Source: Halogeometricum rufum
GTDB taxonomy: Archaea > Halobacteriota > Halobacteria > Halobacteriales > Haloferacaceae
Assembly (NCBI RefSeq): GCF_900112175.1
Contig: NZ_FOYT01000001.1
Coordinates: 930,001-994,000, forward strand
Reading direction: 5' to 3'
Length of the DNA stretch: 64,000 nt
The position numbers were made by a program, and so were the translations under genes. Of the stretch, positions 15,758 through 23,758 are shown piece after piece (position 1 is the stretch's first letter; every line of letters starts with the position of its first letter). Under the pieces are notes generated by a model. That model worked only from the letters and a program-made list of their open reading frames with translations. It did no database searches and was not told where the DNA came from.

Positions 15758-17146
15758 TCAGTCGGTGTCGTCCTCGCCGTCCGGTGACTCCGCTTCGACG
15801 GCCTCCGCGCTGGGGCGGTCGACGGTCACGCGGACCTTCTGGATGCGGGTGTTCTCCACCTGCTCGGCCCGCAGCGTCACGTTCTCGTAGTCGAACGCCT
15901 CGTTCTGTTCGACGAGGCGGCCCGCGCGGTTGAACAGGAAGCCCGCGATGGTCTCGAACTCCTCTCCCTCCGGCAGGACGATGTCGAGGGCCTCGTTGAC
16001 CGCGTCGACGTTGACCGACCCGTCCACGACGGCGGTGTCGTCGTCGACGAACTCGATGGGATGCTCCTCGTCGCCCACCAGTATCTCGCCGACGATCTCC
16101 TCGAGCACGTCTTCGAGCGTGATGAGGCCCTCGGTGGCGCCGAACTCGTCGATGACGATGACCATGTGCAGGCGGTTCTCGCGCATCTCCGAGAGGAGTT
16201 CGTCGACGTTCTTCGACTCGGGGACGTGGAGCGTCGGACTGACCACGTCCGCCACCTCGAGGTCGTCGAAGGAGCCGTAGTCGGACTCCTGCAGGTCGCG
16301 GATGTCGAAGACGCCGACCACGTTGTCGAGCGACCCGTCGTAGGCCGGCAGACGGGCGTGCCCGGACTGGATACACTCCCTGATGGCAGCGTCGACGGTC
16401 AGGTCCGTGGGGATGGCCGCCATGTCGAGGCGAGGGGTCATCACCTCCTTGGCGGAGGCGTCGGTGAACCGCAGGGTGCGCTGGAGCATCTGGCGTTCCT
16501 CCTCGTTGAGGATGCCCTCGCGTTCGCCCGTCTTTATCATGTTCCGAATCTCCTCGCGGCTGACGTACGACGACTCGATGGACGCCCCGCCGCCGGTGAG
16601 CCTGTTTATGAACGTCGTCAGGTAGTAGAACAGGGTGATGAGCGGCCACAGCACCTTCTCGACGACGCGCAGTCCCCGGGCGACGCGCCGTGCGTGCAGT
16701 TCGGTGTTCTCGACGGCGTAGGATTTCGGGGCGCTCTCGCCGAATATCAGGACCATCGAGGTGATGCCGAACGACGAGACGAGGACCGCGGTCCCCGGGT
16801 CGAAGTAGAAGCCGACGAGGGTCGTCGAGATGGAGGACATCGTGATGTTGACCATGTTGTTGCCGACGAGAATCGTCACGAGCAACCGGTGGGGGTCCTC
16901 TTTGAGGGTCTTGACCGCCTGCGCACCGCGTTCACCCCGCTCGACCATCGCGTCTATCTGGTGCGTCGGCAGCGAGAACAGCGCTATCTCCGACGAGGAG
17001 AAGAACCCCGACCCCATGAGGAGCAGCAGAATCAGGAGGATACCGATCGCGGTTATCTCCCCTTGCCCCAGTTCGACGCCGAGGATCGGCACGGTGAACT
17101 GTGTGATACCGGCCTCGTATGCGGCTGTGAGTACAGGCGACCCCAT
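15758..17146 (-). CDS. CNNM/hemolysin-C family membrane protein with CBS and CorC domains
   Basis: 462 aa from ATG 17146, supported by a TATA box GATTAATTC at about 17170-17178 on the minus strand (leaderless). Order: an N-terminal DUF21/CNNM transmembrane domain (about 30-190; LLILLLLMGSGFFSSSEIALF, read in parts, and LVGNNMVNI), a CBS pair (about 215-340; MTPRLDMAAIPTDLTV and VIDEFGATEGLITLED) and a C-terminal CorC_HlyC domain (about 355-440; FETIAGFLFNRAGR). The family comprises Mg2+/divalent-cation efflux or regulatory transporters gated by ATP/Mg at the CBS pair. A truncated paralogue lies at 58666. Confidence 0.9.
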   Translation of the reverse strand: MGSPVLTAAYEAGITQFTVPILGVELGQGEITAIGILLILLLLMGSGFFSSSEIALFSLPTHQIDAMVERGERGAQAVKTLKEDPHRLLVTILVGNNMVNITMSSISTTLVGFYFDPGTAVLVSSFGITSMVLIFGESAPKSYAVENTELHARRVARGLRVVEKVLWPLITLFYYLTTFINRLTGGGASIESSYVSREEIRNMIKTGEREGILNEEERQMLQRTLRFTDASAKEVMTPRLDMAAIPTDLTVDAAIRECIQSGHARLPAYDGSLDNVVGVFDIRDLQESDYGSFDDLEVADVVSPTLHVPESKNVDELLSEMRENRLHMVIVIDEFGATEGLITLEDVLEEIVGEILVGDEEHPIEFVDDDTAVVDGSVNVDAVNEALDIVLPEGEEFETIAGFLFNRAGRLVEQNEAFDYENVTLRAEQVENTRIQKVRVTVDRPSAEAVEAESPDGEDDTD

Positions 17147-17270
17147 ACCACCGCCTAGTCTTGAACGAAGAATTAATCCTTTGTAACGGACCAGAGCCGA
17201 AACGTCTTCCATTCGAGCGGCCCGTATGGGTCGAGGCTCGCCCCCGGAGTCGCCCGCTCCGAGGTAGTCA

Positions 17271-17280
17271 CCGTTTTACC
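17271..17280 (+). promoter_or_regulatory. TATA box of the radical SAM gene
   Basis: CCGTTTTACC lies about 28 bases before ATG 17303, consistent with a leaderless transcript. The 156-bp intergenic region is shared with the divergent CNNM gene. Confidence 0.5.
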
Positions 17281-17302
17281 CGTCCGCCTACTTCTGTCGT
17301 CC

Positions 17303-19030
17303 ATGACCGACCCGGCCGACCTGTCCGTGACGCTCGTGGACGGGTACGTCGACGAACCGGCGCACTTCGGCGTGCCGCCGTACATCTCGACGTACCCCCG
17401 CTTTACGGCCGGTGCCCTCGTCGACGCCGGCGTCCCCGAGGAGAACGTCACCTACCACACCATCGACGAACTCCGCGACGACAGACAGAAGTGGGCCGAC
17501 GTGGCCGACGCGGACCTGCTGCTCTACATCGGCGGGATGACCGTCCCCGGGAAGTACGTCGGCGGCACGCCGGCCGAACCGGACGAGGTGCGCGAACTCG
17601 CCTGGACCGCCGACGGCGTCAGCGTCATGGGCGGCCCAATCCGCTTCGGCGTCGGCGAGGAGAACGCCGGCGCACAGGAGATGACGCGACAGAACCTCGA
17701 CTACGACTACCTCGCGATGGCCGACGTGGAGGCGGCGGCGTACGACCTCGTCGACAGCGGTCTGGAGGGGTTCGACAACCGCTACCGCGACAACGAGGAA
17801 CTGGACCGCTGGGCCGCCAAGGGGGCGTTCGTCGTCGAACAGCACCCGAACCACCCTGACTACCTCATCTGCGAGATGGAGACGTCTCGGGGCTGTGCGT
17901 ACCGGTGTTCGTTCTGCACGGAACCGATGTACGGCAACCCCGCGTTCCGGTCGGCCGAGTCGGTCGTCAAGGAGGTGGAGAACCTCTCGAACAGGGGGGC
18001 CAAGCACTTCCGCCTCGGCCGGCAGGCCGACATCCTCGCGTTCGGCGGCGACGGCGAGGCGCCGAACCCCGACGCCCTCCGCCGACTGTACCGGGGGATT
18101 CGCGAGGTGGCTCCCGACCTGGAGACGCTCCACCTCGACAACATGAACCCCATCACGGTGGTGGAGTGGCCCGAGAAGTCCCGCGAGTGCATCCGCATCA
18201 TCGCCGAGCACAACACGCCGGGCGACACCGCGGCGTTCGGCCTGGAGTCGGCCGACCCGGTGGTGCAGGAGCAGAACACGCTCAACGTCACCGCCGACGA
18301 GTGCTTCGAGGCGGTGAAAATCGTGAACGAGGAGGCCGGGTGGCGGCCGGGCGAGGACCCCGCGGACGCGCCGACGCACGGCGCGGACGCCTCGAACCGC
18401 CTGCCGAAACTCCTCCCGGGCATCAACCTCCTGCACGGACTGAAGGGCGAACGCGAGGAGACGTTCGCGCACAACAAGCGCTTCCTGCACCGCGTCTACG
18501 ACGCCGGTCTGATGGTTCGCCGCATCAACATCCGGCAGGTGATGGCGTTCGAGGGCACCGAGATGGCGGAGGAGGGCGCGAACATCGCCGAGAACCACAA
18601 GCAACTGTTCCAGGAGTACAAGCGGGAGGTCCGCGAGGAGATAGACCGACCGATGCTGAAGCGCGTCGCCCCCCTCGGAACCGTCCTCCCGAACGTCCAC
18701 CTGGAGTACCATCAGGACGGGCGCACGTTCGGCCGGCAGTTGGGGACGTACCCCCTCCTCGTCGGCATCCCGGGCGAACGCGAACTCGGGCGGACCATCG
18801 ACGTGGCCGTCGTGGACCACGGCTACCGCTCGGTCACCGGCGTCCCGCATCCGCTGGATCCCAACGAGGCAAGCATGGACGAACTGACGGCCATCCCGGG
18901 CATCGGCAAGCGCACCGCGGGCGACATCGTCGTCAACCGGCCGTACGCCTCCGCGGACGAGGTGACGGCCGCCGACGTGGACCTCTCGAAACTCACCGGG
19001 AGCTATCCGGTGGAACCGCGGGCGGACTGA
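17303..19030 (+). CDS. Radical SAM protein with C-terminal helix-hairpin-helix (COG1031-type)
   Basis: 575 aa. An N-terminal B12-binding-like alpha/beta region (about 1-190) is followed by a radical SAM core with CAYRCSFC (Cys198, Cys202, Cys205), the three ligands of the [4Fe-4S] cluster that cleaves S-adenosylmethionine. The C-terminus carries DELTAIPGIGKRTAGDIVV (about 531-549), a ComEA-like helix-hairpin-helix normally used to bind nucleic acid. The combination suggests modification of an RNA or DNA substrate. Archaeal COG1031 proteins share this layout; as far as I know their reaction is unassigned. Confidence 0.85.
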   Translation: MTDPADLSVTLVDGYVDEPAHFGVPPYISTYPRFTAGALVDAGVPEENVTYHTIDELRDDRQKWADVADADLLLYIGGMTVPGKYVGGTPAEPDEVRELAWTADGVSVMGGPIRFGVGEENAGAQEMTRQNLDYDYLAMADVEAAAYDLVDSGLEGFDNRYRDNEELDRWAAKGAFVVEQHPNHPDYLICEMETSRGCAYRCSFCTEPMYGNPAFRSAESVVKEVENLSNRGAKHFRLGRQADILAFGGDGEAPNPDALRRLYRGIREVAPDLETLHLDNMNPITVVEWPEKSRECIRIIAEHNTPGDTAAFGLESADPVVQEQNTLNVTADECFEAVKIVNEEAGWRPGEDPADAPTHGADASNRLPKLLPGINLLHGLKGEREETFAHNKRFLHRVYDAGLMVRRINIRQVMAFEGTEMAEEGANIAENHKQLFQEYKREVREEIDRPMLKRVAPLGTVLPNVHLEYHQDGRTFGRQLGTYPLLVGIPGERELGRTIDVAVVDHGYRSVTGVPHPLDPNEASMDELTAIPGIGKRTAGDIVVNRPYASADEVTAADVDLSKLTGSYPVEPRAD

Positions 19031-19069
19031 ACGCGCCCGCTCGCTCCCCCGGCCGAACCGGCGTCCGCG

Positions 19070-19528
19070 CTACCGACGTGACGACTCGACTTCTCCGGAC
19101 GCCCGCGTCCGACCGCGACTCGACCGCGTTCCGCGCGTCGCGCCCTCGCTCGGACGCTCGGTCTCGACGAGGGCGTCCAGCCGTCGCTCGAACTCCTCGT
19201 CGCCGATCTCGCCGGCGGCGTACCGCCGCTTGAGCGTCTCCACCGAGTCGGCGTCGCGGGAGGGCGTCGCGCGGGCCGATTCGGAGTCGGGCGCGAGCAG
19301 TGCGGCCACCGCTACCGCGGGGAGCGTCAGCGCGAGGAGCCCAAACACCGCGATGAGAAGATTGTACACGATGCCGGACTTCACGCCGGAGACGATGGCG
19401 AGTGCGGCGTAGGCCGCCAGCGGTGCCGTGACCGCCGCGACGACGGCGACCCGACGCCGCCACGTCCGACTGTCGGGCGTGTATCTGGCGAGCGTTCCGC
19501 CGGTGCCGGCGGAGAGTGGAGGGCTCAT
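19070..19528 (-). CDS. Membrane protein with C-terminal SHOCT domain
   Basis: 152 aa. Two hydrophobic segments (about 27-48 and 53-80) precede the SHOCT motif VETLKRRYAAGEIGDEEFER (about 95-114), a short helical oligomerisation module usually found at protein ends. The C-terminal ~25 residues are a Ser/Arg/Gly-rich tail. It is convergent with the radical SAM gene. Function is unknown; SHOCT membrane proteins are common in Halobacteria and another is at 37807. Confidence 0.75.
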   Translation of the reverse strand: MSPPLSAGTGGTLARYTPDSRTWRRRVAVVAAVTAPLAAYAALAIVSGVKSGIVYNLLIAVFGLLALTLPAVAVAALLAPDSESARATPSRDADSVETLKRRYAAGEIGDEEFERRLDALVETERPSEGATRGTRSSRGRTRASGEVESSRR

Positions 19529-19715
19529 ACCGGAAGCTGTCGTCCGAAAGACAATAAAACCGTGTTCGGTACCGACGCACGCGGCGCGTCGTCCGTCGTC
19601 GCGGCGACCGAGGGGTCGGCGTGCGTCGAACGCAGAGAAGCACCGGGCGGTGAGAAGCCTCTGTACCGCGCCGAGTGAGCGAGCGCGAACGAGGCGCGGG
19701 AGCTCTTTGGTCCAG

Positions 19716-19764
19716 CTTTTTGCGACGAGCGGTCGCGCTCCGCGCGACCCGAGTCAGCAAAAAG
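19716..19764 (-). terminator. Compound hairpin downstream of the TRAM gene
   Basis: Outer arms CTTTTTGC (19716-19723) and GCAAAAAG (19757-19764) are perfect complements and enclose a perfect inner stem GGTCGCGC (19731-19738) / GCGCGACC (19742-19749) with a 3-base loop. It begins 7 bases after the stop of the minus-strand TRAM gene and has T-runs at both edges, so it may act as a transcription terminator or 3'-end RNA structure. The assignment as a terminator is inference. Confidence 0.5.
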
Positions 19765-19770
19765 GTGGGT

Positions 19771-20193
19771 TTAGAAGTCCTCTTCGATGACTTCGCCGAC
19801 GGCGAAGTTGGACTTGACCTCGGTGACCTCTATCTTCACGCGGTCGCCCACCTCCGCGCCGGGGACGATGATGACGTACCCGCGTTCGACGCGTGCGATG
19901 CCGTCGCCCTGCTTGCCGATGTCCTCTATCTCGACGTAGCGGAGTTCGCCCACCTCGACCGGCGGTTGCGGTTCGGACGAGGGCGTCGACGTGCTACTCG
20001 ACTCGGACGATTCGGCCTCCTCGATTGCCTCGCGAGAGATGAGAGCGACGCGATACGTTTCGCCGGGTTCGACGGTCCCGGATTCGACTTCGCGCTTCGG
20101 AATCTCGACCACGTACCGGTCGTCCTCCGCGCGCACGTCGGTGTTGAACAGACACAGGAGTTTATCTGAGATTTCCACCGTGTAGACCTCCAC
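19771..20193 (-). CDS. TRAM-domain protein with N-terminal extension
   Basis: 140 aa from GTG 20193; a CATTTAACA TATA box at about 20213-20221 places transcription start at the GTG. The C-terminal ~65 residues form a TRAM domain (VGELRYVEIEDIGKQGDGIA, GYVIIVPGAEVGDRVKIEVT), a beta-barrel RNA-binding fold. The N-terminal ~60 residues form a separate beta-rich part joined by a Ser/Thr-rich linker. Archaeal stand-alone TRAM proteins act as RNA chaperones, cold-shock-like proteins or translation factors. A strong hairpin lies just downstream. Confidence 0.87.
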   Translation of the reverse strand: MEVYTVEISDKLLCLFNTDVRAEDDRYVVEIPKREVESGTVEPGETYRVALISREAIEEAESSESSSTSTPSSEPQPPVEVGELRYVEIEDIGKQGDGIARVERGYVIIVPGAEVGDRVKIEVTEVKSNFAVGEVIEEDF

Positions 20194-20251
20194 GCGAAGG
20201 TCACGCGGAACTGTTAAATGTGTACCGCCGCGGTCGGGTGTTCCAGCGCCC

Positions 20252-21070
20252 TCAGTCGTCCACGCTCGTCCCGTCCGGGCGCTTGGCGCCCTCGGAGTCG
20301 TGGACGACCACCTCTCCCGGGCCCGGCCGGGCGGGTTCGTACGTGTCGCGGACGCCGACGGCCTCCGTCAGTTCCCGGACCGCCCGTTCCTTCAGCGCCG
20401 CCGCGAGTTCCTCGGCGTCGGCCCGGGAGATGTCGCGGCCGAGGCCCTCACACTCGTGCGCGCGGACCGTCTCGGCCGCGTCGCCGGCCTCGTCGGCGTC
20501 CCCTCGCGCCGGCAGGGTCACGCTGTCCACGGCCTCGCCCATCGGTTGGCTCGTGCCGTCGAGGGCGACGCTGAAGGGATACGTCTCGCAGATGAGGGGG
20601 CGGTCCGCGTGGACGGAGCAGGCGCCGGTCGTCTCGCCGTCCGTCTCCGTCTCCTCGTAGAAGACGCAGTCGCCGCAGGCGTCCGTCTGAAGCGCCCACT
20701 CGAACGTCTCGCCCTCCGGGCCGTCGTCGCCGTCGGTGAGGCCGTACGGCATCGGACGGGCGACGTCGCGCCACTCCGTCGACGCGTCGGCGGGGGCGTC
20801 CTCGTCCCTCCCCGCGCCGTCCGTCTCGTCGCCGGCGTCACCCGTCTCGTCGCCGGCGTGGTCCGCCGTCGCGGCCTGTAGCTCCCGCACCTCGTCGGGG
20901 AACACGGTCGCCGTGTGCGGTTCCCGGTCCGCTTCGGGGCCGTGGCCCGTACAGCAGGCGCCGCAGCGAGTGCACTCGAAGCCGATGGACTCGATGGCGT
21001 CCGCGAGGTCGGAGACGGAGAGGTCGCGGGCGCGTTCGAGTTCCTCCTCCAGCGTCGGGCTCTGGCTCAC
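20252..21070 (-). CDS. YkgJ-family cysteine-cluster protein
   Basis: 272 aa from GTG 21070. CTRCGACC near residue 33 is the YkgJ-type cluster start, followed by CGDCVFY and GACSVHADRPLICETYPF further on, and CEGLG near the C-terminus; together at least eight Cys probably bind Zn or an Fe-S cluster. An acidic insertion of ~45 residues rich in Asp/Gly/Ala between the first and second Cys groups is a haloarchaeal feature. Reaction unknown. It is 36 bases downstream in the minus direction from the MBL hydrolase's opposite end, i.e. same strand and possibly the same unit. Confidence 0.82.
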   Translation of the reverse strand: MSQSPTLEEELERARDLSVSDLADAIESIGFECTRCGACCTGHGPEADREPHTATVFPDEVRELQAATADHAGDETGDAGDETDGAGRDEDAPADASTEWRDVARPMPYGLTDGDDGPEGETFEWALQTDACGDCVFYEETETDGETTGACSVHADRPLICETYPFSVALDGTSQPMGEAVDSVTLPARGDADEAGDAAETVRAHECEGLGRDISRADAEELAAALKERAVRELTEAVGVRDTYEPARPGPGEVVVHDSEGAKRPDGTSVDD

Positions 21071-21106
21071 GTCCGCGCTTGGCCGCGCGGCGGCAAAAGC
21101 GCTCGC

Positions 21107-21934
21107 TTAGTGAGGGGTGACGCGGCCCGTCGCCGCGTCGTGGCGGACGCGCCCCTCGGTGGCGAGTTTCTCCACGTGAGCGAGGACCGTCGCGCGGGCG
21201 AGGTCCCGGACGCCGGTGAGGTCCTTCTCGTAGGCGGCGTCGAGTATCGACTCAACGTCGCGGGCGCCGTCGGTCACGGCGGCGAGCACGCGCCGTTCGC
21301 GGTCGATGCGGTGTCGAATCAGGCGCTCGCACGTCGCGCGCGGGTCGTCGATGGCGGGGCCGTGTCCGGGGTGCATGGCGTCGGGATTCCGGGCGTGGAT
21401 GCGACGCAGGGAGACGAGATACGCGCGGACGCTCCCCTCGGGCGCGCCGACGACGACGCTCCCCTCGGCGACGGCGAGGTCACCGCAGAGGACGCCGAAG
21501 TCGCCCTCGAACGCGACGTGGTCGGCCGCGTGGCCGGGCGTGTCGAGGACGGTCACGCCGCCGACCGCCGTCCCGCGGGCCGCCGAACGCGACTCGGCGG
21601 CGCCGTCACCGACGGGTATCACGTCGCCCTCGGCGAACGTCCGGTCGGGTTCGACGCCCGTCTCCGCGGCGAACCGCGCCTCGCGGCCGCGGCGACACCA
21701 CACCGTCGCGCCAGTCTCCGCGGCGTAGGCCGCGACGGCCCCGGTGTGGTCGGGGTGCGTGTGCGTGACGGCGACGTGTTCGACGTTCGCTTCGGCGACC
21801 AGTTCGTCCAGTTCGTCGGTCCGACTCGCCGGGTCGACGAGGAGTGCGCCCTCGGTGCCGACGAGGTAGGCGTTCGTCGCGCCCGTGGGCGCACGGGTCA
21901 CGACGGGGACGGAGACGCGTCTGAGCGGAGTCAC
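21107..21934 (-). CDS. Metallo-beta-lactamase-fold hydrolase
   Basis: 275 aa from GTG 21934. The Zn-binding motif is VTHTHPDHTGAV (HxHxDH, about 72-80), with a later His in DTPGHAADHV, an Asp in GVLCGDLAV and the final His in MHPGHGPAI. A C-terminal winged-helix-like segment (about 215-275; ESILDAAYEKDLTGVRDLAR) is typical of the LACTB2-like / RNase-like glyoxalase II group. These enzymes hydrolyse thioesters or, for LACTB2, RNA; the substrate here is undetermined. Confidence 0.85.
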   Translation of the reverse strand: MTPLRRVSVPVVTRAPTGATNAYLVGTEGALLVDPASRTDELDELVAEANVEHVAVTHTHPDHTGAVAAYAAETGATVWCRRGREARFAAETGVEPDRTFAEGDVIPVGDGAAESRSAARGTAVGGVTVLDTPGHAADHVAFEGDFGVLCGDLAVAEGSVVVGAPEGSVRAYLVSLRRIHARNPDAMHPGHGPAIDDPRATCERLIRHRIDRERRVLAAVTDGARDVESILDAAYEKDLTGVRDLARATVLAHVEKLATEGRVRHDAATGRVTPH

Positions 21935-22022
21935 GACTCCGGATTGGCGTGGGTTCGAGAAAACGGTACTGCCGTGGACGACAGCGAGCGGCTTGGTCAG
22001 AGCCCGCCGTGTGCCACGCGGT

Positions 22023-22295
22023 CTACGTGTTGAGGAAGTAGACCTGCTTGCGCGCGTCCTTGAAACTGTAGCGCGAACTGACGAGTTCGGACTCTTCGAG
22101 TCGATTGAGCGCGTAGCGAACGGTGCGGTCGGGGAGCAGTGACTCCTCGGCGAGTTCCCCCTGCGAGAGCGGTGCGTCGCCCTCCAGCACTTTGGCGACG
22201 AGTTTCGCGCTCGGAGGCAGTTCGCGGAGTCGCTCGCGGTATTCGCCCTCCGAAAGGGGGTCCTCACGGTTCATCTCTGCGGTACTGGTGCTCAT
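22023..22295 (-). CDS. Winged-helix transcriptional regulator (MarR/TrmB-like)
   Basis: 90 aa. A single winged-helix domain: PPSAKLVAKVLEGDAPLSQG (28-47), the recognition helix region LLPDRTVRYALNRLEE, then a wing with VSSRYSFKDARKQVYFLNT. No effector domain, so it probably acts as a constitutive or redox/salt-responsive binder or as a dimer with partners. It is divergent from the PPOX flavin/F420 protein gene and the shared 89-bp spacer has a TGTGTC/GACACA inverted repeat, an obvious candidate for its own operator. Confidence 0.82.
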   Translation of the reverse strand: MSTSTAEMNREDPLSEGEYRERLRELPPSAKLVAKVLEGDAPLSQGELAEESLLPDRTVRYALNRLEESELVSSRYSFKDARKQVYFLNT

Positions 22296-22338
22296 ACCAC
22301 AGGAGATTACGTCGGTCTTGGTAAAGGTTGGCTACAAG

Positions 22339-22361
22339 TGTGTCAAAACAATCCAGACACA
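22339..22361. promoter_or_regulatory. Inverted repeat TGTGTC-N11-GACACA between divergent genes
   Basis: Perfect 6-bp arms (22339-22344 and 22356-22361) with an 11-base AT-rich spacer, immediately upstream of the TTAAAC TATA-like element (about 22363-22368) of the PPOX gene. The location fits an operator bound by a dimeric winged-helix protein. Confidence 0.5.
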
Positions 22362-22384
22362 TTAAACACAAACAAGGCCATATA

Positions 22385-22825
22385 ATGTCGACCGACGAAC
22401 CCCTTTTGTCGCCGCCCCGCGAGACGCGAGACGTGATTCCGGAATCCCACCACGACATCTTCGAGAAGGAGTCGTTCGCCCACTTCGCCACGGTCATGCC
22501 CGACGGGACGCCGCACGTCACGCCGGTGTGGGTGGACCACGAGAACGGTAAGTACGCCCTCCTCAACAGCGCACGCGGCCGACAGAAGGTTCGGAACGTC
22601 GAACGGAACCCCCGAGTCGGCGTCTCCGTGACGGACCCCGACGACCCGTACCGGTACGTCTCCGTCCGCGGCGAGGCGGAGTTGATAGACGAGGGAGCCG
22701 TCGCCCACATCGACAAACTCGCCCAGAAGTACATGGACGTCGAGGAGTATCCGCACCACGGCGAGGAGTCGGGCGCGCGGGTCATCGTCCGCATCCCCGC
22801 CGACACCGTCGTCACCAACGGCTAG
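22385..22825 (+). CDS. PPOX-class flavin/F420-binding oxidoreductase
   Basis: 146 aa from ATG 22385; a TTAAAC element ~20 bases upstream indicates a short or absent leader. The split-barrel pyridoxamine-phosphate-oxidase-like fold is visible from FAHFATVMPDGTPHVTPVWV (36-55), LLNSARGRQKVRNVERNP and VGVSVTDPDDPYRYVSVRGE. Members reduce substrates with FMN or F420; haloarchaea make F420, and small PPOX proteins of this length are often F420-dependent. The substrate is unknown. Probably controlled by the divergent winged-helix gene. Confidence 0.85.
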   Translation: MSTDEPLLSPPRETRDVIPESHHDIFEKESFAHFATVMPDGTPHVTPVWVDHENGKYALLNSARGRQKVRNVERNPRVGVSVTDPDDPYRYVSVRGEAELIDEGAVAHIDKLAQKYMDVEEYPHHGEESGARVIVRIPADTVVTNG

Positions 22826-22950
22826 TTCGGTCCACCCCGCCGTCGTACCGCGTCGTCGACCCCACCGTCTCGCGATTGGCGCCGGTGCGCGGCGACCGTC
22901 GGACCGCATCCAGTACGGTTTTAGTCCGTGGGTGTGCAGTACGGTGTAGT

Positions 22951-23667
22951 GTGAAAGGAAAGGAGTGGTACCAGGCGGACGACGTCGCCCAAGAGTACGA
23001 CTCGAAGCGGTTCTCTCGCGGCGGCCGACTCATCGACCACCGGGAGAAGCAGGCGGTCCTCGACGCGGTCGGACCCGTCGAAGACAAGGAGATTCTCGAA
23101 ATCGCCTGCGGAACGGGTCGCTTTACAGTCATGCTCGCCGAACGCGGCGCCGACGTCGTCGGCCTCGACATCTCGCGGGCGATGATGCTGCAGGGGCGCG
23201 AGAAGGCGAGACAGGCGGGCGTCGCGGACAACGTCGAGTTCCTCCGCGGCGACGCGGCGCGCCTGCCGTTCCCCGACGACCACTTCGACGCGGTGTTTGC
23301 GATGCGGTTCTTCCACCTCGCGGACACGCCGGCGAAGTTCCTCGCGGAGATGGCGCGCGTCTCGAAGGACGTGGTGTTCTTCGACACGTTCAACGACACG
23401 AGTGCGCGCGTCGTCTACAACTGGTTGCTCCCGATGGGGTCGCGTCTCTACGGCGAATCGGAGGTGGACGACCTCCTCCGCGACGCCAACCTCGAACTCA
23501 CCGACGCGACGCACGACTTCGTCATCCCGTACGGGTTGTACCGGAAGATTCCGAACGGCATCGCGGGCGAACTGCGCGGATTCGACACCTCCGTCGGCGA
23601 CACCGCCGTCGGCGAACGACTCGCGTCGGTGTCGTACTGGGCCGCGTCCGTCGGCTCCGGCGACTGA
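22951..23667 (+). CDS. Class I SAM-dependent methyltransferase
   Basis: 238 aa from GTG 22951; a TTTTAG box ~30 bases upstream supports this over the in-frame codons further 5'. Motif I is ILEIACGTGRFTVMLAERGA (about 49-68), motif II VVGLDIS, and the acidic post-motif is FLRGDAARLPFPDDHFDAVF, the pattern of UbiE/COQ5-type methyltransferases. Motif III with FFHLADTPAKFLAEMARVSK follows. The C-terminus (FVIPYGLYRKIPN) resembles haloarchaeal relatives of unknown substrate. No neighbouring pathway gene identifies the target. Confidence 0.85.
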   Translation: MKGKEWYQADDVAQEYDSKRFSRGGRLIDHREKQAVLDAVGPVEDKEILEIACGTGRFTVMLAERGADVVGLDISRAMMLQGREKARQAGVADNVEFLRGDAARLPFPDDHFDAVFAMRFFHLADTPAKFLAEMARVSKDVVFFDTFNDTSARVVYNWLLPMGSRLYGESEVDDLLRDANLELTDATHDFVIPYGLYRKIPNGIAGELRGFDTSVGDTAVGERLASVSYWAASVGSGD

Positions 23668-23758
23668 CCTCGACCCCGACGCGGTCGGACGCTGTCAACC
23701 CGTTGCACGGCCCGTCGCGAGCGACGACATTTAAGGTTCTCCGTGGATATCTGCGGGT

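Noticed and set aside
14049-16649. 866-codon minus-strand frame ending in the GNAT gene
   Set aside because: The part above 14645 lies over the DUF429 and CNNM genes in another frame and has no homology-like features.
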